A DNA stretch of 64,000 bases from Podocnemis expansa (taxonomy: Eukaryota; Chordata; Testudines; Podocnemididae), in assembly GCA_007922195.1 (NCBI GenBank), contig ML681994.1:51578565-51642564 (forward strand). The letters run 5' to 3'. The stretch's first letter is position 1. Every line of letters starts with the position of its first letter. Positions 34,689 to 43,556 of this stretch are shown here, piece by piece. Position numbers and translations under genes: made by a program. The notes beneath the pieces were generated by a model that saw only the letters and a list, made by a program, of their open reading frames with translations, did not search any database and was not told the origin of the DNA.

Positions 34689-35206
34689 CAATGTACCCGC
34701 TAAACTGTGTGGCCATGCAGCCATGTAGCCCCCACCACTGCCCAGCATTGGAACACTGCTGGCCGCACACAGCTGGCAACTGCAATTCCTACCCAGCCAG
34801 AAGAGTCTCCCGGCTGGCTGAGAGCTGCTCCAAGCTAGGAGTTTTTAAAACTCCCAGCTCAGAGTAAGCTCTCACTGAGAGGGGGCAGAACCTCTGTGCA
34901 TGCTCAATAAGAGCTTCCTCCAGCTGGAGGAGTGGCCAGGGACCAGGCCGTGCCATTCCGGTGGCCAGATGAGGGGGCAGGGTGGGGCAATGGGGACGGG
35001 GCAGGGGCAGCCAGCCATGAAAGGTGGCGGAGGGTTGAAGGGAAGTTGGGGTTGGGCCAGCTGGGGGAGACCATGGAGAGGGCAGGATCGGGCTGACTGG
35101 GTGGGGTGACTGGGACAACAGGAGGGCAAGTTTGAGCCTGCTGGGGGTCCACACAGCAAGCAAGATAAGTTGCTCAGCCGTCTTAGGGCCTTAGAGGGAG
35201 CATTAC
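34689..35206. mobile_element. Non-autonomous hAT-like element, GC-rich, 518 bp
   Basis: The left tip CAATGTACCCGCTAA and the complement of the right end, taatgctccctctaa, match the CA.TGTTCCCTCTAA type. Flanks are T-rich on both sides (cttttttc, ttttgatc), so the target duplication is uncertain. The interior is GC-rich and noncoding. It sits inside the retrovirus-like element. Confidence 0.65.
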
Positions 35207-35369
35207 TTTTGATCACCTCAGCTTTACCTTAAAGTTCTGGATCTTATTGTTGCAAGCAGTGTGGCTTACATGCCCCTCCTGGTCCAACAATTGGCACCAC
35301 AGATCCTCACATTTTTTATCAAAAGACTGTTAAGCCACCGGATACAGTAATGCTTGCCTCTTACCTCTC
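35207..35369 (-). pseudogene. Internal region of the retrovirus-like element, continued
   Basis: The minus strand reads SFDKKCEDLWCQLLDQEGHV and further gag-like helical sequence, then is cut by the Harbinger element. It probably continues at 39018 on the other side. Confidence 0.4.
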
Positions 35370-35716
35370 CTTAGGCATGTCCACACATCTCTTTTATTTC
35401 AAAATAACACTGGTTATTTCGAAATAAAAGAGATTAGGTCCACACGACGTTTTCTTATTTTGAAATGACAGGATTCGTCATTTCAAAATAAGAACCGTCA
35501 TTTCGAAATAGCTTAAACCCAGATAGTTTCGAAACAGCGGTTATTTCAAAATGGTCATTTTGAAATAATGCTGTTTGGACATGTTGTTTCGAAAACAACC
35601 TTTATTTTCAAATAACGCATTTTGACCTTCATCCCATGGGTGCACAGCACCCACAGGAAGCAAGAAGTGCTCTCCCTGGCCCGTGCCTGCCAGCATGCTG
35701 ACAGACTTCCAGAACC

Positions 35717-37200
35717 ATGACAGCACATGGCTCTGCAGGCTCCGAAGGGAGACGGTGTGCCCCTGTGTGGAGCACAGAGGAGGTCCACTGCCTCCTTAAT
35801 ATCTGGAGCCAGCAGGACATCCTTTCGCGGTTCCGGGCTAGTCACCAGAACTGGGACATTTACAGTGACATCACGGCGGAACTGTCCAGCCAGGGCCATG
35901 AGCGCACCACAGAGCAGGTGTGCTCAAAGATCAAGGCCCTGAGGCAGGACCATGCTCGCACCAGGGAGCCACTGCTACCTGCCCTTTCTATACAGAGCTG
36001 CATGCCTTCCTGGGGGCTGTGCCCAGTGGCTTGCCAGCCTGGGCAGTGACACTGGCCACCACCCCGGCACCTCCTCAGCCCCAGAGGGAGGGGACACCAG
36101 CTCCAAGGTGTCACTGGATGTCAGGCAGCCTCCTGTCATGCCACCACCATCAGAGGCTGCGCTGGGGACTCCGGAGCTCTTCCCCATCACCCACGAGGAC
36201 AGTGAAAGCAGTGAGGAGGAGCAGCGGCCTGCCGACATGCTGACCCCAGGGGAGTCCAACATGGATGATGTCCTGGCGGACATCTGGAGCCCCTGTCGAT
36301 GAGTCTTCCAGTCTCATATAGGCAGGCAGGGCTAGGCCTGCCCAGGTCATGGGCAGCGAGGGGGTACAGCACAGGGGGACAGGCAGGGCACAGGGCTGGG
36401 GGGGGCAGACGCCCTCCCATGGGCACGGGTGCCTGAGAGACATGTGGCATCAGGGTGACAGGCCCCTGTGTGCCTGGGGTTGGTTAACACAGGATGAGTG
36501 TGAAAGATGCAGCTGCATCTTGGGCAGGGTGCACAGCACGCAGGCCACACCACTGGCAATTTGCCTTGGGAGACTCCCCAGAGCAAGTCTTGGGTGAGTC
36601 CAGCTAAACATTGCAGGCACCACTAGGCCATGCGTGCTTCTGGTGCAATGTGCCACCGTACCCAGGTCCAGATTCCTGCTGACAGTCAGGGCACAGCTGT
36701 GTGCTGCGGACAGGCCACACACAGGCAAGGGCAGCAGGTAGCAGGGTCCAACCCTGTTTGATGCTTCCCTCCAGCATTTCATGCAACCGCTAGCCATTCA
36801 GCACGGAGCCCACCTGGCACCCCCAGACCCAGGAGGAGGAGGAGGGGCTACCGGAAGCAGGGGGAAGTCCTGGCCAAGCTCAAAGACCTAGGGGAATGTG
36901 CCAAGGCATTGGCCCAGGCCTGGCAGTGACAGCAGGGCCGCTCGCCAGGATGCCACCCTCCACCTGCTGTGACAAGGGGTTACCACCGATGACTGCCTGG
37001 TGGCCACTTTCGAGCTGCAGGCCTTGGCCATGGAGCACCTCAGCACAGCCCTGAGTGATGTGGCCACCATTCTCCACCGCATCGTGGACCACATCGCCCC
37101 ACCAGCAGCCAGCGGAGCACCTCCTCAGGATCCTCCTCCAAGTCGGCCACAGACCCGGCAGACCCCCCCCCCCCAAGACCCCCACACAGGCCTTGCCTGA
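35717..37200 (+). pseudogene. Myb/SANT-like partner gene of Harbinger (family A)
   Basis: From the ATG at 35717 the frame gives VWSTEEVHCLLNIWSQQDIL, SRFRASHQNWDIYSDITAEL and GHERTTEQVCSKIKALRQDH. These are the three helices of a Myb_DNA-bind_4 domain, with its tryptophans, at residues 17-80. A frameshift near 35970 leads through PFYTELHAFLGAVPSG into an acidic linker (EDSESSEEEQ) that stops at 36302. A later part (about 36831-37200) reads EVLAKLKDLGECAKALAQAW and ALAMEHLSTALSDVATILHR, a helical C-terminus, so an intron of about 500 bp is likely. Such proteins bind transposon DNA and bring in the transposase. The frameshifts make it a pseudogene. Confidence 0.85.
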
Positions 37201-37335
37201 GAACTCCCCTCCCCCCAATCTCTCCCAACCCAGTCCCATCTTCCAGTTGAAGGCCCTCCCCCCAGTCTCCCCACACATTTCCTCATCCCCTAACCCTCCG
37301 CGGGCCTTCCTTGCCCCAACCCCCCTGTTATGTTA

Positions 37336-37341
37336 AATAAA
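37336..37341 (+). promoter_or_regulatory. Poly(A) signal of the Myb-like gene
   Basis: AATAAA, 136 bp after the last stop codon of the Myb-like gene. Confidence 0.75.
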
Positions 37342-37375
37342 CAGTTCACAACTGATATTAGTGAGTGTGTCTTGT

Positions 37376-37381
37376 TTTATT
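37376..37381 (-). promoter_or_regulatory. Poly(A) signal of the transposase gene
   Basis: TTTATT on the plus strand, AATAAA on the minus, 92 bp past the transposase stop. It overlaps the 3' region of the opposing gene. Confidence 0.75.
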
Positions 37382-37472
37382 GGGTGTGCTTCACAGTGCG
37401 GGTGGATGGGTGGGGGCTGGCTGTGGTAGATGGGGGGGGAGAGGGTGGTGTGTAGTGGGGCAGGCCTGGCCC

Positions 37473-38721
37473 TCAGAGTTCCTCCTCTGTGGCAAAGGTG
37501 TTTGTCAGCACGTCACGTACTGTGACAGCCCTTCGTGATGCCTGCTCCCATGGGGGCACAGGTGTGGGCTGCTTGTATTGGCCCCCAATGAGCTGGGCCT
37601 CGGCCTCCCAGGCGGCAGCAACAGTCTCGCCCCGCAGCTCACAGAAATTCTGCATGGCTATGCATATGCTGATGATCTCCGAAGTCGTCTCCGCCTCAAG
37701 GTGGAGGTGGGTAAGGAAGCACCTCCAGCATGCCTTCAGCCATCCAAAGGCCCACTCGACCACCTGGCAGCAGTGGCTCACATGCCGATTGAAAAGCTGC
37801 CAGTGAGGATCGAGGGGTCCTGTGTAGGAGTGCATGAGCCAGGAGCGGCAGGGATAGGCCGTGTCAGCAACAATGAGGACGGGCACCTCTACTCCCCCGA
37901 CATTGATGGTAAGGGCGGGGGGGGGGAGAGACGCTGCCCACCTCATTGCCCTGGTACAGGGCAGAATTCTGGAGGACTCTGGTGTTATGCGCCCTCCTTG
38001 GCCAGCCCATATAACAGTTCTGGAAGACACCCCGGTGGTCCACAAGGGGCCTGCATGATGACAGAGGAGTACCCCTTCCTATTGCGGTACTCAGTGGCTT
38101 GGTGCTCCGGGGCCTCACAGGGATGTGTGTGGTGTTCAGTATCCCTGCACAAATCCCAGGGTGGCCATGCCATCCATGGTGTCCTGCAGCTCCCCTTGAG
38201 TGACCAGGTGCCACAGCAGGATCCTGTTGATGGCCCTGGTGACCTGTATCAGGATGTTCCCGATGGTGGACCTGCCAACACAGGAGAGGTGCGCCACGGA
38301 CCTGTACAACTCTAGAGTGGCCATCTTCCACAGAGCAATGGCCACTCTTTTGTCGACAGGGATGGCCAGTCGCATGGCAGTGTCCCTTTGGCGCAGGAGG
38401 GGGGAGAGTTCTGCAGCGAGGTGGTTGTAGCTGGCCCTAGTCATACGGAAATTCCTCCGCCACTGGTCATCCCCCCACGTTTGGAGCACTACCCGCTCCT
38501 ACTAGTCTGTGCTGGTCTCCTGGGCCCAGACCTGGTGAGGCACAGAAAGGGGCAGGAGAACTAGGGCAGCTCTGAGGCCCAGGCTGATGGCAGCATGGGG
38601 CACAGCCTGGGGAGCATATGGGTCTGTGAGCAGAGTGTCCCCCAACAGGGGAACACTCTGCAGGCAAGCAGTGGGTCTAGTGGCCACACAGCGAAGGCTA
38701 GGGAGCCAGGCAGCCGTCCAT
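37473..38721 (-). pseudogene. HARBI1-like DDE transposase of Harbinger (family A, copy 1)
   Basis: Catalyses cut-and-paste transposition in intact relatives. The likely ATG at 38721 (MDGCLAP) is followed by a stop at codon 8. The N-terminal half reads WGDDQWRRNFRMTRASYNHL and CVGRSTIGNILIQVTRAINR (38489-38136). The next block, in another frame, has ILNTTHIPVR, where the first catalytic aspartate of the D-THIP motif is asparagine. The third frame (38045-37473) keeps the second aspartate in VADTAYP and the glutamate in VVEWAFGWLKACWRC, and ends FATEEEL. Two frameshifts, several stops and the D-to-N change show it is dead. Original length about 400 residues, normal for the family. Confidence 0.93.
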
Positions 38722-38781
38722 GTCTGTCTCTTGCAGAGTCCTGCTAGCCAGAATGGACAGGGAAGTGAGGTCGGTGCCTGC

Positions 38782-38788
38782 TTTTATA
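38782..38788 (-). promoter_or_regulatory. TATA box of the Harbinger transposase gene
   Basis: TATAAAA on the minus strand, about 60 bp before the start codon. The same box stands at the same distance in copy 2 (43490-43496). Confidence 0.65.
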
Positions 38789-39017
38789 GGATTGGCTGGA
38801 AACATGGGTGCCAACATGGCCCAGATAGGGTGCCATGTTGCCACACCTCCCATGGTGTTCCTCACCTGAAGCAAAATAGCAAGTCCTGTGTTTGGACGTG
38901 CTATTTCGATTCCAGCTTTTCCCTTATTTTGACTTGATTTTTGGTTATTTCAATTCTGGTTATTTAGAAGTAACATTTTTATTTCAAAATAATGGGCTAT
39001 GCATGGACATAGCCCTT

Positions 39018-39370
39018 GTCTAGCTGAGACAGAGTCCACAGCACCCAGCTTGTTGGCCCTCATGTGCTGGAAGAGCTCTGTGCTCCGCTTACTGAGTAAC
39101 TGAGTAAAACTCTCTGGTTGGCTCTGCCATATCGTGGACATTTCTGTCCTTTGGACGTCTCAACAGAGTCTACTAAGTTCTCAGTTTCTCCAGACTCACG
39201 TCAGTCACCATGGGTCCCTTGTGCTGCTGCCAATGGGGTGGTTGGTCCTTTGGGTCATTTGTACATGACTCTTGGGTATTCTGAAACTTGCCGTCTCACC
39301 ACTGGGGTTGCAGTTATTAGCCATTTGTGCCAAGGCTCTCTTGCCCCTTTTCCTGTTGTAGTCACACAAC
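39018..39370 (-). pseudogene. Internal region of the retrovirus-like element next to the 5' LTR
   Basis: The minus strand carries a leader followed by MSTIWQSQPESFTQLLSKRS and ELFQHMRANKLGAVDSV (39141-39010), a plausible gag N-terminus by position. The 18 bases next to the LTR do not clearly match a tRNA primer site known to me. Confidence 0.45.
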
Positions 39371-40050
39371 TGTTAAGGCTTTTAATATGCCAAAAGCAAT
39401 TGCCGTCTTAAGGACCCTCCTCCCACTCACAGGTACTTTTACACCAGAGGGATCAAACTCATTTGCTATGGTGGGCCAGATTTGACTTAAATGTACTTCA
39501 AGTGGGCCATACCATGCCATAAATTGAAATACTATAGCACTATCACGGCATTGCAGAGTGCTGTGTGTGCAAAACTGCTTTCTGCAATACCACTTTCTCT
39601 CTGTTAGGGAGAGAGTGTAGTCTTGTGGAGCACATTTCACATACACAGTATTCCATCCATGGTGTAGTGTGACATGACACTTTTGCTGTACTGCAGAGCA
39701 CTGGGTATGCAAGACCTCCCTCTCTCTCTCTCTTTTAAGGAGAGAGTGGTCCTGCAGAGCACAGCCATGGGCCGGCTGGAAGAGGTTTGTGGGCCACATC
39801 TGGTCTGTGGGTGCATGTTTGAACCCCCTCATTTACTCCTACAAGTATCTATCACTGGGAACAACTACTCTTAAGAATAAGATTGCAATAAATAAGGTAA
39901 AACAAGATCATATTTGCTGGGGGAAGGAACAAGGAACAGGAAAATAGCTTGGTGGTTTAAATAATATCAGGCTTATAGTCAAGGCCTAAGTACTAACACC
40001 TGTGGAAATGCAATACAAATGAATGAGTATATTACCATCAGATGACGTCA
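39371..40050 (-). mobile_element. LTR of the retrovirus-like element, 5' LTR (high-coordinate copy), with hAT insertion
   Basis: Begins TGTTAAGGCTTTTAATATGCC and ends GATGACGTCA on the plus strand, parallel to 32196-32485. Without the hAT insertion it is about 290 bp. The two LTRs differ at many positions, which implies an old provirus. The minus strand starts TGACGTCA, a CRE-like palindrome at the U3 tip; the other LTR has TGAAGTTG there. Confidence 0.82.
39445..39830. mobile_element. hAT element inside the LTR, with the empty site preserved in the partner LTR
   Basis: Tips CAGAGGGATCAAACTCAT and GCATGTTTGAACCCCCTC. Flanks ttttacac (39437-39444) and atttactc (39831-39838). The partner LTR has a single ttttactc at 32267-32274 with no insert, which proves the borders. 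The interior has a CT run at 39717-39737 and no coding capacity. Confidence 0.95.
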
Positions 40051-40069
40051 CAGGTAAGTTCAAGACCAG

Positions 40070-40700
40070 GAACCAGGGGCCTCACTGCCCCAGGGAGGGA
40101 TCTGGGGCACGGCTCAAGGCCCCACCCCTGGCCAGCAGGCCATGCCCCAGGCCTGCAGGCCCCACCCCCTGGGGGGAAGGGCCGGAAGCCACCATGGGTG
40201 GCTAGGCCCCGCATCCCTAGCCAAGGATGGGGATGGAAGTGGCCATGGGCGGCTGAGCCCCGGCTGGGGCCGGGGCCGGAGCAGGATCGGCCGCCGCTGC
40301 TGTGGGTGGCCAAGCCCCAAATCCCTGGCTGGGGATTGGGCTGCCGCAGCCGCAGGTAACTGGGCCCCGGATCCCCCACCGGGGACAGGGATGCCGCCGC
40401 CACAGCCGTGGGTAGCTGGGGCCTGGATCCCCACCTAGGGACGGGGCCAGGAGCAGCCTGCGGGGTCGAGCCCCGGATCCCAAGCTCGATCCTCACCTAG
40501 GGATGGGGCCAGGAGTGGCCTGCGGGGTCGAGCCCCGGATCCCCAGCTGGGGATGGGGCTGCTGCAGACTTGGGTGGCTGGGCCCCGGATCTATGGCCCT
40601 ATCGGGCCAGAGGCGAGGTGAGGCGCCAGACCCGGGGCACTGGTGCTGGGATTCGGGGCATGTGCCATGAGTGCCCGGTGCCAGCGATGCCCCTGCCAGG
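40070..40700. repeat. GC-rich minisatellite with units near 60 bp
   Basis: Forms of 'gccccggatccccagctggg' recur near 40304, 40363, 40422, 40473, 40535 and 40582, separated by GGGATGGGGC and GCCGCCGC words. CpG and GGGG content are high compared with the AT-rich surroundings. All open frames over it are repeat translations. Confidence 0.75.
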
Positions 40701-40789
40701 AATACTGATAGATTACAAAATACTGGATGGACAGGAACATGAATTCAATCATGGACATGACTGAGACCAGATGAAATTGCAACAAGTAG

Positions 40790-41765
40790 GTTCCACAGGG
40801 GCAACCGTGTTAATCTAGTTCACTAAAACAAACAAGGAGTCCTGTGCCACTTGAAGACAATGGCTATCTCCACACGAGGCTTTGAATTTGATCAATGAAG
40901 GTTGTTTTGCATTAAAAGTTGACAGGTGCAGACAACGTTTCCTTATTTTAAAATAAGGAGCTCCCTTATTTCAAAAGAAAGAAAATCATGTTGATATAAT
41001 AAAACCTCGTTATATATCAAAATGAGGGCTATTTCGAAACATTCATTTCAAAACACTCATATCGATATAACACTTGACCTCTCTCCGAGGGTACATGGCA
41101 CCCTCGGAAGATGCCCCAACTCCCCCCTCAGCACCCTGATTAGGTAGCCGATCAGCACCCCGGCCAGGGTGCTGAGGGGAGGTGCAGGGGGTTGCTGGGG
41201 TCCAGGAGCCGGCTTGCTCCACAGCCCAGGTTCCGCGGCTGAAGTTGACCAGGGTGGGGAGTGGCTGGACTCTGCAGCCTGGTCAGTTTCACTTCTGTGA
41301 AATTGACCAGGCTGCAGAGCCTGCCAGGGTGGGGGACCCACATTTGCCCTGGCTGCTTGCAGGCAGCCAGGGGCTGGGGTCGCTGGCATCTGCCCTGGCA
41401 ACTTGCAGATGTCCACTGACTTCTGCCCCTCCCCCCGCTCTGCTGCCAGAGGAGCAGCAGGGAGGAGGGACACCCCACCCCCATCTCTGACCCTAGGGAC
41501 TTTTTTCCACTGGCTCTGCAGTCAGTGGCAGGGGATTGGTTGGCAACATGGCCCTGCCCTTCTCCTGATTCAAAATAGCAAGACCTGTGTCAGGACTTGC
41601 TATTTTGATTTGGTGTTTTTCCTTATTTTGAGTTCATTTGAATTAAGGATTTTTATTTTGAAATAACTTATTTTGAAATAACTTAACTCAAAATAAGCCT
41701 CTACATCTAGACATAGCCTAAAAAATTTATTTATTTATAAGTGCCACAGGACGTCTTGTTTTGAA
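40790..41765 (+). mobile_element. Palindromic sauropsid repeat, short hairpin form (copy P3), split by a MITE
   Basis: Left arm 'aggggcaaccgtgttaatct' to 'cctgtgccacttgaagac' (40799-40858). The right arm resumes at 41719 with 'aaatttatttatttataagt' and 'gccacaggacgtcttgtttt'. The MITE at 40862-41718 lies between. Confidence 0.8.
40862..41718. mobile_element. Harbinger MITE, family A derivative with GC-rich core, 857 bp
   Basis: Ends GGCTATCTCCACACGAGGC and CATCTAGACATAGCC. Subterminal words are TTATTTCAAAAGAAAG and TTTCGAAACATTC. The part at 41510-41640 ('ttggttggcaacatggccct', 'acttgctattttgatttg') is shared with the promoter side of the gene-bearing family A elements, so it is an internal-deletion derivative. 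The host repeat implies a TAA target; only the right TAA is intact. Confidence 0.82.
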
Positions 41766-42121
41766 CAGGAAGGCATTTCTCTTCTAACCTGGTCTTACAT
41801 CTTGTCTAGGGGCAGGCATGTCTGTCCCTGGGATGGACAGCTGCAACTGCTGAGTCACACAGTCTTTATATAGGGTCTTGTTGGCAGGCAGCATAGAAGT
41901 TATGTGATCCCGCAGTCTTCCTGTTACTTTTGGGAAAAAGTGCCAAAATCTATGAAGAATACCCAGAACAGATGCCTAACAACGACTTGCAAGATGACAC
42001 TTGCACTAATAACCCCCAACAGAAGTGCCTAGGAAGGCAAATTAAACCTACCCTGCTGCCAGAGACTTACTGTGATCTTTAGAGGGCTGGCAGACTTATT
42101 ATAAAGAAGAGTGTGCTGGAC
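41766..42121. other. Unassigned DNA
   Basis: Nothing recognised. Confidence 0.4.
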
Positions 42122-42124
42122 AAA

Positions 42125-42609
42125 GGTTATGTCTACACAGCCACAGATATTTCAAAATAACTTCTTTGAAATAATTATTTTGAATTTTTGTCAAAATAAT
42201 TATTTCAAAATGAAATTATTTTGAAATTATTATTTCAAAATAGGAGTCCAGGGAGGATTCTGTATTCTGAAATAAGTCAACGTTTTTACTACAAAATAGA
42301 CAGTCCACTCTGGACTCCTATTTCAAAAACAAACAAACCAGGATGCCAATACAAAGTATAGGGCTACTATTCTGAAAAAAGCCAGTCCTGTGGCTTGGAT
42401 TGCCTTTTTTCAAAAGACCTATTTTGAAATAATGACCATTTTGAACTAGATCTAGGTTTTAGTTTTTTGAAATAGTGCTCCATTTTTTTCAGAAAAAAAG
42501 CGCTACTGCAAGAAAATAAAATGACTGCAGGGACAGGAAATAAAGGTCTTTTAAAAAAAAGTCTGCTTTTTTGGGGGGAAAAAAAACCCGTTATAGAGTA
42601 GACATATCC
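42125..42609. mobile_element. Harbinger MITE, family A, 485 bp, AAA duplication
   Basis: Ends GGTTATGTCTACACAGCC and GAGTAGACATATCC, flanked by aaa (42122-42124 and 42610-42612). Interior order as in 22326-23545 and 63644 onward: 'aggagtccagggagga', 'gtggcttggattgcc', 'tagtgctccattttttt'. Confidence 0.93.
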
Positions 42610-42657
42610 AAAGATATTTGTCTTTTATAAAGCATATGTGCAGTATTTAACCAGTAA

Positions 42658-43176
42658 AACTATGTCCACACTAGATTGTTAAATCAATTTAACTTAAATG
42701 GATCTAATTGAATCAAAATAAAAATCATTAAATTGATTTAAGTTGACTTGATTTAACATGTCCCCACTAGAAACCCAAATCGAACTAGCATGTCCATGGA
42801 CAGGACTTGCTAGTTTGATTTAGGGAGGGGCACCATGGGAGGTTTGGCAAGATGGTACCCCAAGAAGGCCATGCCCCCCCAGCCAGTATATAGAAAGAGG
42901 AAGGCACCCTGGGAGGGAGAGGGGCAAAAAGTTTTAAATCGTAATAACAGTTAAATCAAAATAACCCAGCTATACAGTGTTATTTTGAAATAATAATTTC
43001 GATTTAACTGTCATTTCAATATGAAGTGATGTTTTATTGCTTTGAAACGACTGTTCTTTATTGCTAAATGAGGGAACACCTCATTTCGAAATAAGGAGAG
43101 CTGCTGTGGCCATTCACGACTTTAAATCGAAATAATCATCATCATTTTGCTTTTAAATGTAAGTGTAGCCATACCC
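42658..43176. mobile_element. Harbinger MITE, family D, 519 bp, retaining promoter-region sequence
   Basis: Tips AACTATGTCCACACTAG and GTAAGTGTAGCCATACCC, flanked by taa (42655-42657) and tta (43177-43179). The array words are ATTTAAATCGA and TTAAATCAATTTAA. The middle (42770-42910: 'gacaggacttgctagtttg', 'ggcaccatgggaggtttggc', 'agtatatagaaagagg') corresponds to the region before the transposase start in the family A elements, with a TATA-like word in the right place. Confidence 0.88.
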
Positions 43177-43489
43177 TTAGAGTATTGAACATAACTAAAA
43201 ATAGCCTTTTGGAAAATCTTAGAAAATCCAGTAGACATGAACTTAGAAGCAATGTCTACATGTAGCCCGTTATTTCGAAATAACTTATTTCAAAATAAAA
43301 ATGTTATTTTGAAATTACCGTAATTGAAATAACCAAAAATCAAGTCAAAAATAAGGGAAAAGTTGGAATCAATATAGCACGTCCAAACACAGGACTTGCT
43401 ATTTTGCTTTAGGCGAGGAGCGCCATGGGAGGTGTGGCAACATGGCCCCCTCCCTGGGCCATGTTGGCACCCATGTTTCCAGCCAATCC

Positions 43490-43496
43490 TATAAAA
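43490..43496 (+). promoter_or_regulatory. TATA box of the Harbinger transposase gene, copy 2
   Basis: TATAAAA, 61 bp before the ATG at 43557, in the same context as 38782-38788. Confidence 0.65.
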
Positions 43497-43556
43497 GCTG
43501 GCACCGACCTCACTTCCCTGTCCATTCTGGCTAGCAGGACTCTGCAAGAGACAGCC

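Larger units (their letters stand above)
35373..39014. mobile_element. PIF/Harbinger element with both genes, 3642 bp (family A, copy 1)
   Basis: Ends AGGCATGTCCACAC and the complement of GGACATAGCC, flanked by ctt at 35370-35372 and 39015-39017. Both subterminal regions carry TTTCGAAATAA-type palindromes. It contains a Myb-like gene on the plus strand (35717-37200) and a transposase gene on the minus strand (38721-37473), meeting tail to tail with poly(A) signals about 40 bp apart. Complete in structure but with frameshifts and a lost catalytic residue, so not autonomous. Inserted in the retrovirus-like element. Confidence 0.95.

Noticed and set aside
39352..39370. tRNA primer binding site next to the 5' LTR
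   Set aside because: The complement begins gttgtgtgactac and lacks the TGG start; I could not match it to a tRNA end with confidence.
40023..40785. Open frames of up to 152 codons, proline- and glycine-rich
   Set aside because: Same reason: a GC-rich minisatellite read in all frames.
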